NCBI GenBank assembly: GCA_944383895.1
Contig: CALWRH010000003.1
Location: 124,001 to 188,000, forward strand
Length of the DNA stretch: 64,000 nt
Source of the DNA: an uncultured Christensenellaceae bacterium
Lineage (GTDB): Bacteria > Bacillota > Clostridia > Christensenellales > UBA3700
Reading direction: 5' to 3'
Made by a program: the position numbers and the translations under genes. The notes below the pieces were generated by a model. The model made no database searches. It was not told the DNA's origin and saw only the letters and a program-made list of their open reading frames with translations. This document shows, in pieces, positions 55,314 through 63,211 of this stretch (position 1 is its first letter; each line of letters opens with the position of its first letter).

Positions 55314-56467
55314 TGGCAAAAAAGACGTTGAAAGCGGCGGTATGCGCCGTGCTCGCAATATTGCTTGCGGTCGGATTGTGCGGCTGCAAAATAGTCGTCG
55401 ACGGCGTGGACGTGACCGATTATACGTCGGCGCAGTACACGACGTACGATTTTTTCAATACATACTGCACGGTTGCGTGCTATCTTCCTCAGGATAAAAA
55501 AGACGATCTCGATAAACTGTGGAAAGGAGAGATAACCTCTGCGCTCGAAAGAGTAGAAGGGCTGCTTTCTCAGGACGGCGAAAACAGCGACGTGCGTGCT
55601 TACAACGAGGCGGCGTCCGGTGAAACTCTGGAGATAGACGAGATCACTTACGACGCGCTCTCTCTTGCCGGACAGGCATATCGGGACACTGAAGGCGCGT
55701 TCAATCCAGCGCTTGCGCTTTCAGTCGATCTGTGGGGATTTTCTCCGCGTTTCAACGAGGGGACTTATTCTCCCGAAAAGCCTTATGACAGACAAGATCA
55801 TAAAAAAGAGCTGCCCGACAACGAATACGTCGAGGCTTTCAGAACGCTTGCGGATTTCTCTACGGTTGAAATTTACGAAAAAGACGCAAAGTTTTACGTC
55901 GTAAAATCCGATCTGTCGGTAGAAGTCGGAAATCAGACTTATACTCAACAGCTCGATCTCAGCGGCATAGGCAAAGGATACTGCGCCGATATGATAGCGG
56001 AGATACTGAGAGAAAACGGATTTTCTTTCGGTTACGTCAGCATAGGCGGCAGCAGTATGGCTATGCTGAAAAACGCGCGTAAAGAGTCGGGTGCGGATTT
56101 GGGGGCATGGACTGTTTCGGTTTTGTCCCCGACGCAAAGCGGAGAATATTATTTCAAGGCTTACGTCAAAGACAAGTCGCTTGCAACGAGCGGCGGATAT
56201 CAGCAGTATTACGAGATAGACGGGATAAGATACAGCCACATATTGGACGCGTCTACGGGAAAACCGTATGACAGCGACGTGTTGACGGCGAGCGTATACG
56301 GGGAAAGCGCCGCGCTCTGCGACGCCTATTCTACCGCATTTTGCGTGCTCGGTGGCAAAGACGCGTTGAAACTTGCAGAAAAGCTTGACGGTTACACATA
56401 CACGCTTGCGGTAAAGACAGAGGGCGGTTTCAGCGTAAAGACAAATGCCTCGGGAAAGACACTATAA
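55313..56467 (+). CDS. apbE: FAD:protein FMN transferase lipoprotein
   Basis: A 384-residue ApbE-type flavin transferase, which attaches FMN to Ser/Thr of extracytoplasmic proteins. A lipoprotein signal (VGLCGC lipobox, Cys near 25) places it outside the membrane. Family motifs: TEGAFNPALALSVDLWGF, LDLSGIGKGYCADMIAEIL, VSIGGSSMAML, and SGGYQQYYEIDGIRYSHILDASTGKPYDS. A typical acceptor protein (FMN-binding domain with a D-x-x-S/T-G-A-T site) is not seen in this window. The next gene, a NusG-domain-II membrane protein, is a frequent neighbour in flavin electron-transfer loci. Confidence 0.93.
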   Translation: MAKKTLKAAVCAVLAILLAVGLCGCKIVVDGVDVTDYTSAQYTTYDFFNTYCTVACYLPQDKKDDLDKLWKGEITSALERVEGLLSQDGENSDVRAYNEAASGETLEIDEITYDALSLAGQAYRDTEGAFNPALALSVDLWGFSPRFNEGTYSPEKPYDRQDHKKELPDNEYVEAFRTLADFSTVEIYEKDAKFYVVKSDLSVEVGNQTYTQQLDLSGIGKGYCADMIAEILRENGFSFGYVSIGGSSMAMLKNARKESGADLGAWTVSVLSPTQSGEYYFKAYVKDKSLATSGGYQQYYEIDGIRYSHILDASTGKPYDSDVLTASVYGESAALCDAYSTAFCVLGGKDALKLAEKLDGYTYTLAVKTEGGFSVKTNASGKTL

Positions 56468-56496
56468 CGCATATAACGTACACGGGTGCGTAAATT

Positions 56497-56967
56497 ATGA
56501 AGAAGAAAAACATTGAAGACGTCAAAAATAGCAAATACTTTACGCTATGGGACATAGTGCCGTATGCCTGTGTGCTTGTGATCGCCGTCGCGCTTTTGTT
56601 TATATTTTTTCTTCCGGGCAAGGACGATATGAAAGGATTCAGAGTCGTATACGGCGATACGGAAATAATGTCATACGACTTTGCGAAAGACGAATTTTAT
56701 TTTTCAGACGGCTTTGAAGATGCTTTCGATATAAAAGAGGATAAGTACGGCTATACCGTTAACGTAAAGACCGACGACGGGATAAACGTGTTTTTTATCG
56801 ATAAAAAAGAGAAAACTGTCAAGATGACGGACGCCGATTGCAGTTATTCTCAGGACTGTACATATATGCCGAAACTCGAGAAGTCCGGTGACAGCATAAT
56901 ATGCGTGCCCAATAAGATCAAATTAATAGCAGACGGAGAAGAAAACTTTTCTCCCGTTACGGGCTGA
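56497..56967 (+). CDS. NusG domain II-like membrane protein
   Basis: A 156-residue protein with one membrane segment (about 19-40) and an outside domain of about 110 residues. The motif MTDADCSYSQDC...IICVPNKIKLI matches the NusG_II family, including the Cys pattern C-x(5)-C then C before PN. Despite the name, such proteins are not transcription factors; they occur beside ApbE and flavin or Rnf-like electron-transfer genes. The ribosome site is weak (GGGTG). It starts 30 bases after apbE and is probably co-transcribed with it. Confidence 0.8.
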   Translation: MKKKNIEDVKNSKYFTLWDIVPYACVLVIAVALLFIFFLPGKDDMKGFRVVYGDTEIMSYDFAKDEFYFSDGFEDAFDIKEDKYGYTVNVKTDDGINVFFIDKKEKTVKMTDADCSYSQDCTYMPKLEKSGDSIICVPNKIKLIADGEENFSPVTG

Positions 56968-57137
56968 ATCTCATCATGGTTTCAGAAGAGAGTAAACGGG
57001 TTAATTTTATTACACGGTCAACCGCGGCATGATCATACGAAAACAGTATACAAAACGTAAAAAATACATGTTTTTACTATAAAATAACAGCTTTAACAAT
57101 ATTTGCAAAAGTTTAACGGAAAAAGTTTGAATTTTGT

Positions 57138-57155
57138 TTGTTAAATTGTTGACAA
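57138..57155 (+). promoter_or_regulatory. Rex-type operator overlapping the adhE -35
   Basis: TTGTTAA-ATTG-TTGACAA matches the Rex consensus TTGTTAA-N4-TTAACAA at 13 of 14 fixed positions and contains the -35 TTGACA. Confidence 0.7.
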
Positions 57156-57177
57156 ACGTTATCGACGCAGATATAAT
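57149..57177 (+). promoter_or_regulatory. adhE promoter
   Basis: Full-consensus TTGACA (57149-57154), 17-bp spacer, TATAAT (57172-57177); start of transcription near 57184. Confidence 0.8.
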
Positions 57178-57192
57178 ATACTCAACAATCAA

Positions 57193-57210
57193 TTGTGAAA
57201 AAATTAACAA
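57193..57210 (+). promoter_or_regulatory. Rex-type operator just downstream of the adhE start site
   Basis: TTGTGAA-AAAA-TTAACAA, at about +10 to +27, fits the Rex site (TTGTGAA or TTGTTAA, N4, mirror half). Together with the upstream site it brackets the promoter. Confidence 0.75.
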
Positions 57211-57356
57211 TTGAAGATTGGCGCATATTAGTCTTGCGGCTTTTCGTAGAGTTTTCCCTTGCAGGAAGAGGAGAAGAGCGACGGCGGAAATTATTTCGGA
57301 CTATTTGCGTATAATAACAACCGATACCAATTTTTTTTATAAAGGAGTTATTTGTT

Positions 57357-59957
57357 ATGGCAAACATCGTCAACGACGAGGCTACGTTGCTTGACAAGAT
57401 TGCGCGCGTCAGAGCGGCGCAGGCAAAGTATGCAACGTATACGCAGGAACAGGTAGACAAGATCTTTTTCGCCGCGGCTATGGCGGCTAACAAAGCGAGG
57501 ATCCCTCTCGCAAAGATGGCGGTCGAAGAAACCGGCATGGGAGTTGTAGAGGATAAGGTCATCAAAAACCATTTCGCTTCAGAATATATTTACAATACCT
57601 ACAAAGACGTAAAGACTTGCGGCGTGCTTGAATCCGATCCCGGTTTCGGCATTACCAAGATCGCAGAGCCTGTCGGTCTTGTAGCGGCAATCATCCCGAC
57701 TACGAACCCGACTTCGACGGCAATATTCAAATCGCTTCTCGCACTCAAGACAAGAAACGGGCTTATCATTTCACCGCACCCGAGAGCTAAAAAGAGCACT
57801 ACCGCAGCGGCGAAAATAGTTCTCGATGCTGCTGTCGCAGCAGGCGCACCCGAGGAGATCATCGGCTGGATCGACGAACCTACCGTTCCGCTTTCCGCTA
57901 TGATCATGAAAGAGGCAGATCTTATTCTCGCTACGGGCGGTCCCGGCATGGTAAAAGCCGCTTACAGCTCCGGCAAGCCGGCAGTAGGCGTAGGCGCGGG
58001 CAATACTCCCGCTGTAATAGACAGCACTGCCGATATCAAGATGGCTGCGTCTTCTATCATCCACTCCAAGACGTTCGATAACGGTATGATATGCGCATCC
58101 GAGCAGTCCGTAGTCGTTCTCAAAGACGTGTACAAGCAGTTCAAAGAAGAAATGCAGACTTACGGCGCATACTTCCTCACCCCCGAAGAAACCGAAAAGG
58201 TAAGAAAGACTATTCTTATCAACGGCGCTCTCAACGCAAAGATCGTCGGTCAGACCGCTTGCACGATCGCAAAGATGAGCGGTTTCGACGCCCCCGAGGG
58301 CAGCAAGGTGCTCGTAGGCGAAGTCAGCAGCGTAGAGCTTTCTGAAGAATTCGCTCACGAAAAACTCAGCCCCGTTCTCGCAATGTATAAGGCAGAAGAC
58401 TTTGACGACGCTATCGCAAAGGCAAGCAAGCTTATCGCGGACGGCGGTATGGGACACACTTCCGTACTCTACGTCAACGTAGAAACGGGCAAGGAAAAGA
58501 TGGACAAATTCGAGCGCGCTATGAAGACGTGCCGTATATTGATAAACACTCCTTCTTCGCAAGGCGGTATAGGCGACCTGTACAACTTCAAGCTGGCTCC
58601 CTCCCTCACATTGGGTTGCGGCAGCTGGGGCGGTAACAGCGTCAGCGAAAACGTCGGCGTTAAACATCTGATCAATATCAAGACGATTGCGGAAAGGAGA
58701 GAGAATATGTTGTGGTTCAGAGCACCTGAAAAGGTCTATTTCAAGAAAGGTTGTCTGGGCGTCGCTCTCAGAGAACTCAAAAACGTTATGAATAAGAAGA
58801 AGGCGTTTATCGTAACTGATACCTTCCTCTACAAGAGCGGCTTTACAAAGACTATCACCGACAGACTCGACGAGATGGGCATCGTGCACACCACGTTCTA
58901 CAACGTAGCTCCTGATCCGACGCTCGCTTGCGCTAAAGAAGGCGCAAAGGCTATGACAGCTTTCGAGCCTGACGTTATCATCGCTATCGGCGGCGGTTCC
59001 GCTATGGACGCAGGCAAGATCATGTGGACGCTTTACGAGCATCCCGAAGTCGACTTCCAGGATCTAGCGATGAGATTTATGGATATCAGAAAGAGGGTAT
59101 ACACCTTCCCGCACATGGGCGATAAGGCTTACTTCATAGCTATCCCGACCACTGCAGGTACGGGTAGTGAAGTCACTCCGTTCGCCGTCATCACCGACGA
59201 AACCACGGCTACCAAGTATCCTCTTGCGGACTACGAGCTGCTCCCCGATATGGCTATTATCGACGCGGATCTCATGATGAACATCCCCAAGGGACTGACC
59301 AGCGCGTCCGGTATCGACGCTTTGACCCACGCTCTCGAGGCTATCGCATCTATGATGGCAACCGATTATACCGACGGTCTTGCGCTCAAGGCGGCAAAAC
59401 TCATATTCACATATCTGCCCAGAGCATACAGCCTCGGAGGACACGACGCAGAGGCAAGAGAGGAGATGGCAAACGCATCCACTCTCGCAGGTATGGCGTT
59501 CGCTAACGCGTTCCTCGGTGTATGTCACTCCATGGCGCACAAGCTCGGTTCTTATCACCACTTGCCGCACGGCGTTGCAAACGCGCTTATGATCGAAGAA
59601 GTAATACGTTTCAACTGTGCTAAGGCTCCGACCAAGATGGGTACCTTCCCGCAGTACAAGTACCCCGATTGCGTAAGAAGATACGCTGAAGTGGCAAGCT
59701 TTGTGGGCATTACGGGCAAGACGGACGAAGAAAAGGTCGAGAAACTTATCGCTAAGATAAGAGATCTCATGAAAGAGATCGGTCTGCCGATGACGATCAA
59801 AGACGCAGGCGTAGACGAAAAGGTATTCCTCGAAAAACTCGACAGCATGGTCGAAGACGCGTTCGACGATCAGTGCACGGGCGCTAACCCGCGTTACCCG
59901 CTCATGAGCGAGATCAAACAGATGTATCTCAACGCATACTACGGCGTTAAGAAGTAA
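57357..59957 (+). CDS. adhE: Bifunctional aldehyde-alcohol dehydrogenase
   Basis: An 866-residue AdhE. The N-terminal CoA-acylating aldehyde dehydrogenase domain (about 1-440) has its catalytic cysteine C246 in FDNGMICASEQSV. The C-terminal iron alcohol dehydrogenase (about 450-866) carries GGGSAMDAGKIMW, then the iron ligands in DALTHALEA, HSMAHKLG and HLPHG. It turns acetyl-CoA to ethanol using two NADH, the redox sink of mixed-acid fermentation, and forms spirosomes in other bacteria. AAAGGAG precedes the ATG. Two Rex-type sites bracket the promoter, so induction at high NADH is the likely control. Monocistronic. Confidence 0.97.
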   Translation: MANIVNDEATLLDKIARVRAAQAKYATYTQEQVDKIFFAAAMAANKARIPLAKMAVEETGMGVVEDKVIKNHFASEYIYNTYKDVKTCGVLESDPGFGITKIAEPVGLVAAIIPTTNPTSTAIFKSLLALKTRNGLIISPHPRAKKSTTAAAKIVLDAAVAAGAPEEIIGWIDEPTVPLSAMIMKEADLILATGGPGMVKAAYSSGKPAVGVGAGNTPAVIDSTADIKMAASSIIHSKTFDNGMICASEQSVVVLKDVYKQFKEEMQTYGAYFLTPEETEKVRKTILINGALNAKIVGQTACTIAKMSGFDAPEGSKVLVGEVSSVELSEEFAHEKLSPVLAMYKAEDFDDAIAKASKLIADGGMGHTSVLYVNVETGKEKMDKFERAMKTCRILINTPSSQGGIGDLYNFKLAPSLTLGCGSWGGNSVSENVGVKHLINIKTIAERRENMLWFRAPEKVYFKKGCLGVALRELKNVMNKKKAFIVTDTFLYKSGFTKTITDRLDEMGIVHTTFYNVAPDPTLACAKEGAKAMTAFEPDVIIAIGGGSAMDAGKIMWTLYEHPEVDFQDLAMRFMDIRKRVYTFPHMGDKAYFIAIPTTAGTGSEVTPFAVITDETTATKYPLADYELLPDMAIIDADLMMNIPKGLTSASGIDALTHALEAIASMMATDYTDGLALKAAKLIFTYLPRAYSLGGHDAEAREEMANASTLAGMAFANAFLGVCHSMAHKLGSYHHLPHGVANALMIEEVIRFNCAKAPTKMGTFPQYKYPDCVRRYAEVASFVGITGKTDEEKVEKLIAKIRDLMKEIGLPMTIKDAGVDEKVFLEKLDSMVEDAFDDQCTGANPRYPLMSEIKQMYLNAYYGVKK

Positions 59958-59996
59958 AGATAATAAGGATTAATTCCCTAATAATAACCCCTTCTG

Positions 59997-60029
59997 GCTG
60001 CGTCCGATCAATTCGGGCGCAGCTTTTTT
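59997..60029 (+). terminator. Terminator of adhE
   Basis: GCTGCGTCCGA pairs with TCGGGCGCAGC (one G-T pair) around TCAAT, then six T residues. Confidence 0.9.
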
Positions 60030-60163
60030 ATTGCAAATACAGTCCGATCGCTGTCTGAACATATAAAAATATTATGATTTTACAGCCTGTTATCGGTTCA
60101 ATTTGCGAGCTTATACGGGTTATGCCACAATTTTAACGAATTTGAGGCGGGTATTGCATATTG

Positions 60164-60220
60164 TTGACAAGCTTTGCGACGCTGTGGTTAAATAATAGCG
60201 GCGGGCAAGCGCCCGAAAGG
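60164..60220 (+). promoter_or_regulatory. Promoter and leader of the 303-residue lipoprotein
   Basis: TTGACA (60164-60169) with TTAAAT 18 bases later. A CGGGC/GCCCG hairpin sits immediately before the AAAGGAG ribosome site and could tune initiation. Confidence 0.4.
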
Positions 60221-60227
60221 AGATTAT

Positions 60228-61139
60228 ATGAAAAGGAAATTGATTTTTTGCGCTCTTGCAGTGGTTATGATTTTCGCTATGCTTTTCAGTTTGGCGGCTT
60301 GCGATAAGAAAGAGTTGACAAAACTCGAACCTAAGGACGAATATCTCGGCAATCATCATGATCTTGACGTCGCAGAAGGCATGAGTGCCTACGATCTCGT
60401 TATGGAGGCATACGAAAATTGGATCAACGATACCAACTATGTCAGGGACGAGTATTTCGCTTTTGCTGCTGACGGAGATTGGCTCGGTATCGTTGCGACC
60501 CGAGATACGCATCTTATACGCAAAGTAGTCGGCGATAAGATATATTCGCAGGAGATAATTTACGGTACGGGTGCGGATAGCGGCACATGCGCGAAAAGAT
60601 ATTATTTTGACGGAGCTAAAGCGTATTCTTCAAACAATACCAACAAAAAAGATATTTCAAAGGACGGGGACGAGGTCAAGACTGCGCATTGGAACGATTT
60701 TTCTGAGTTTACTGGAGATATTGCAGAAGAAAACCGTGTGCTCACAGAGCATCTCACCACCTACGACATAAGCAAAAAAGAATATTTGTCTGATAAGCAC
60801 GACGATAAAGTATATGAAAAAGACGGGGTATATTACTGCACGATAACTATAAATTGCAGCAATGAGATGATGCAGACCGTGCATAAAGCGGCTTTTGAAG
60901 AATTCCTCGATATGACGGGTGCGAAAGCGGAAGGTTTCAGCATAGAGGACACCACTATAGATTTCGCAATAGCTGAAATAGACGGCAAAATGAAGTTCCT
61001 TATCTGGAAGAGAAACGAGAAATACAGCGGTCAGCACAATATGTTCCCGATCACTGTATCATGCGAGCAGACCTGCCTCAGTTATTACACTTACGGAGAT
61101 GCGGAGATAACATCCGACGATCTGCTCAATCTTGCGTAA
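60228..61139 (+). CDS. Lipoprotein of unknown function
   Basis: A 303-residue lipoprotein. Signal peptide with lipobox SLAAC at about residue 25, AAAGGAG site before the ATG. The mature protein is acidic and looks mixed alpha/beta, with segments YVRDEYFAFAADGDWLGIVATRD, KIYSQEIIYGTGADSG and a C-terminal VSCEQTCLSYYTYGDAEI. Several cysteines (CAKRYYF, YYCTITINC, SCEQTC) might form disulfides outside the cell. I do not recognise the family. It is monocistronic and followed by a very strong bidirectional terminator. Confidence 0.8.
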   Translation: MKRKLIFCALAVVMIFAMLFSLAACDKKELTKLEPKDEYLGNHHDLDVAEGMSAYDLVMEAYENWINDTNYVRDEYFAFAADGDWLGIVATRDTHLIRKVVGDKIYSQEIIYGTGADSGTCAKRYYFDGAKAYSSNNTNKKDISKDGDEVKTAHWNDFSEFTGDIAEENRVLTEHLTTYDISKKEYLSDKHDDKVYEKDGVYYCTITINCSNEMMQTVHKAAFEEFLDMTGAKAEGFSIEDTTIDFAIAEIDGKMKFLIWKRNEKYSGQHNMFPITVSCEQTCLSYYTYGDAEITSDDLLNLA

Positions 61140-61162
61140 AAACAACAAAATACGGCATAAAG

Positions 61163-61192
61163 AAAACCCGACACGTGTCGGGTTTCTTTTTA
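61163..61192. terminator. Bidirectional terminator between lipoprotein gene and gdhA
   Basis: AAACCCGACAC and its exact complement meet at 61074+100, that is around 61174/61175; a T-rich run follows on the plus strand and an A-rich run precedes for the minus strand. Confidence 0.88.
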
Positions 61193-61214
61193 TTATTAAG
61201 TATCTGATTTTTTA

Positions 61215-62468
61215 TCACGGGAATATACCGCGCTTTTTCTTTGCCGTGCACAGCCTCTCGATCGCTACTGCGTACGCTGCCAGGCGATAGCTTATCTTGT
61301 AATCGCGCGCCTTGTGGTAAACGTCGGTAAGAGCTCTCGTCATGACTTTGAAAAGCGTTGCGTTGACGTCGTTTTCGTCCCAAGTCAGGGATTGCAGGTT
61401 CTGCACCCACTCGCAGTAGGATACTATAACGCCGCCTGCGTTGGTCAGTATGTCGGGCAGTACCACGATTCCGCGTTCTTCGAGCACGGCGTCCGCCTCG
61501 ACGGTGGTAGGACCGTTTGCCGCCTCGATTACGAGTCTGCAATTGAGTTCTTTCGCGATGTCACCCGTGATTTGATTTTCAAGAGCGGCGGGGATAAGTA
61601 TGTCGCATTTCGTCGTCAGCAGAGCATGGTTGTCTATATGTTCGACGCCGTCCGCATTGTAATCCTTGAGCAGTTTTTTCTGCTTTACGAAGTTGCATAT
61701 CTCGGGTATGTTCAGCCCGTCGTAATTTCTGATTCCGCCCGATACGTCGGATACGGCTACGATTTTGCAGCCTTTTTCGTAAAGAAGTTTTGCCGCTACG
61801 CTGCCTACGTTACCCATACCTTGTACGGCTACGCTTACGTCTTCGGGCGCGAGCTTGTATTTGTCGAGCACTTCCATCGTGATTATCATTACGCCGCGTC
61901 CCGTAGCCTCGGGTCTGCCGAGCGAGCCTCCGACTTCGAGATCTTTACCCGTTACGACTCCCGGGATAGTATAGCCGTTCATCATGGAATAGGTATCCAT
62001 GATCCAATCCATGACCTGCGCGTTTGTGCCTACGTCAGGAGCTGGGATGTCTTTTTCGGGACCGATTATCGGCAGTATCATAGCGGTATAGCGGCGTGTC
62101 AGTCTTTCGAGCTCTCCTTTGGACAGAGTAGAAGGGTCGACCTTGATTCCGCCTTTAGCTCCGCCGTAAGGGATGTTGACTACTGCGCATTTGAAACTCA
62201 TCCAGGCTGCGAGAGCTTTTACTTCGTCCTCGTTGACGCTCTGATGATATCTTATACCGCCTTTGCAAGGGCCTCTCGAGGTGCTGTGTTGTACGCGGTA
62301 TCCTTCAAAAACGCGCACCGATCCGTCATCCATTTTTACGGGAACGGATACTTTGAGTTCTCGTTCGGGATACTTGATGAGGACGTAATCCTCCTCTTTC
62401 ATGCCGACGGCTTTTGCAGCTTTGTCCAGAACTGACAAAAAATTGTCGTAAGGATTGTATTGCGCCAT
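61215..62468 (-). CDS. gdhA: Glutamate dehydrogenase
   Basis: A 417-residue hexameric-type glutamate dehydrogenase (Glu/Leu/Phe/Val family) interconverting glutamate and 2-oxoglutarate plus ammonia. The substrate domain has GPCKGGIRYHQSV and the catalytic-lysine motif PYGGAKGGIKVDP; the Rossmann domain has VAVQGMGNVGSVAAKLL with an acidic-free strand end (VAVSDVSGG). NAD or NADP preference is not decided. Typical length. AAGGAG precedes the ATG. It is divergent from the TetR gene, and an inverted repeat lies in its promoter spacer. Confidence 0.96.
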   Translation of the reverse strand: MAQYNPYDNFLSVLDKAAKAVGMKEEDYVLIKYPERELKVSVPVKMDDGSVRVFEGYRVQHSTSRGPCKGGIRYHQSVNEDEVKALAAWMSFKCAVVNIPYGGAKGGIKVDPSTLSKGELERLTRRYTAMILPIIGPEKDIPAPDVGTNAQVMDWIMDTYSMMNGYTIPGVVTGKDLEVGGSLGRPEATGRGVMIITMEVLDKYKLAPEDVSVAVQGMGNVGSVAAKLLYEKGCKIVAVSDVSGGIRNYDGLNIPEICNFVKQKKLLKDYNADGVEHIDNHALLTTKCDILIPAALENQITGDIAKELNCRLVIEAANGPTTVEADAVLEERGIVVLPDILTNAGGVIVSYCEWVQNLQSLTWDENDVNATLFKVMTRALTDVYHKARDYKISYRLAAYAVAIERLCTAKKKRGIFP

Positions 62469-62495
62469 ATTTTTCTCCTTTCATTTCATAATTTT

Positions 62496-62525
62496 ATTTT
62501 ATCACACATTTGTGTATGAATTCAA
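62496..62525 (-). promoter_or_regulatory. gdhA promoter with an inverted repeat in the spacer
   Basis: Minus strand TTGAAT (62525-62520), 18-bp spacer, TAAAAT (62501-62496). ACACA-AA-TGTGT (62515-62504) lies inside the spacer; a candidate operator for the divergent TetR-type protein. Confidence 0.5.
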
Positions 62526-62620
62526 TACATAAAAAAATTTTGCCCCGAAGGTAAAAAATTGTTGCTTATTCCCCGTTTGTATATTAAAATAGAAATATAA
62601 AACAAATCGGAGATTTTGAA

Positions 62621-63211
62621 ATGGAACACGTCAACAGATTCAAAAACGACAAGCGCAGCCGTAAATCAAGGCAGGCGATTAAAGACGCTTTCAAAGAGAT
62701 GGTGCTCACTCAGGAGATGAGCCATATTGTGATCAAGGAGCTTGCTGAAAAGGCAGACGTAAACCGCAAGACGTTTTATCTGCATTATACCGACGTGTAT
62801 AACGTGCTCGAAGACGTTGAGGACGAACTTCTCGACGATATAAAAAAGATATTCGGCAAATTCGATATGGATAAGATCAAGACGGATCCGTATCCGCTTC
62901 TGCTTGCTATAAGCGACGGAGTGTCGGGCAGTGAAAACGAAACTTTCAACAAGTTGCTGTTCTCGAGCACGATATCGGGCAACTTTATGAGAAAAATCAA
63001 GGACATGCTCAAAAAGGAGCTTTTCAATTCTTACAACTTTAACGTAAGCAATGCGCCGAGAGCCAACATCGTACTGTCATTTATAGTATCGGGTGTCGTA
63101 GACTGTTACAGAGATTGGTATCTGTCCGACAGATCGGAGAGCCTCGAGGAACTTGCGAGAGAACTTTCCGAACTTATAAAACACGGTATAGCGCGTTATA
63201 TAGAAGTGTGA
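62621..63211 (+). CDS. TetR/AcrR-family transcriptional regulator
   Basis: A 196-residue TetR-type protein. The N-terminal HTH (about 14-60) is clear: SRQAIKDAFKEMVL, then VIKELAEKADVNRKTFYLHYTDVYNVLEDV. The C-terminal ligand domain (about 70-196) has the VLSFIVSGVVDCYRDWYLSDRSESLEELARELSEL pattern of TetR_C regulators in Bacillota. CGGAG precedes the ATG. It is divergent from gdhA and overlaps the start of the radical-SAM gene by one base (TGATG), so it may control either. Ligand unknown. Confidence 0.92.
   Translation: MEHVNRFKNDKRSRKSRQAIKDAFKEMVLTQEMSHIVIKELAEKADVNRKTFYLHYTDVYNVLEDVEDELLDDIKKIFGKFDMDKIKTDPYPLLLAISDGVSGSENETFNKLLFSSTISGNFMRKIKDMLKKELFNSYNFNVSNAPRANIVLSFIVSGVVDCYRDWYLSDRSESLEELARELSELIKHGIARYIEV

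Larger units (their letters stand above)
56968..57356. other. 389-bp AT-rich gap and long adhE leader
   Basis: No ORF. The second half carries the adhE promoter, two Rex-type sites and a leader of about 173 bases. An additional TATAAT at 57310-57315 has no good -35. Confidence 0.6.

Noticed and set aside
56497..56967. Transcription factor NusG
   Set aside because: It has a membrane segment and only the NusG_II-type Cys motif; there is no NGN or KOW domain.
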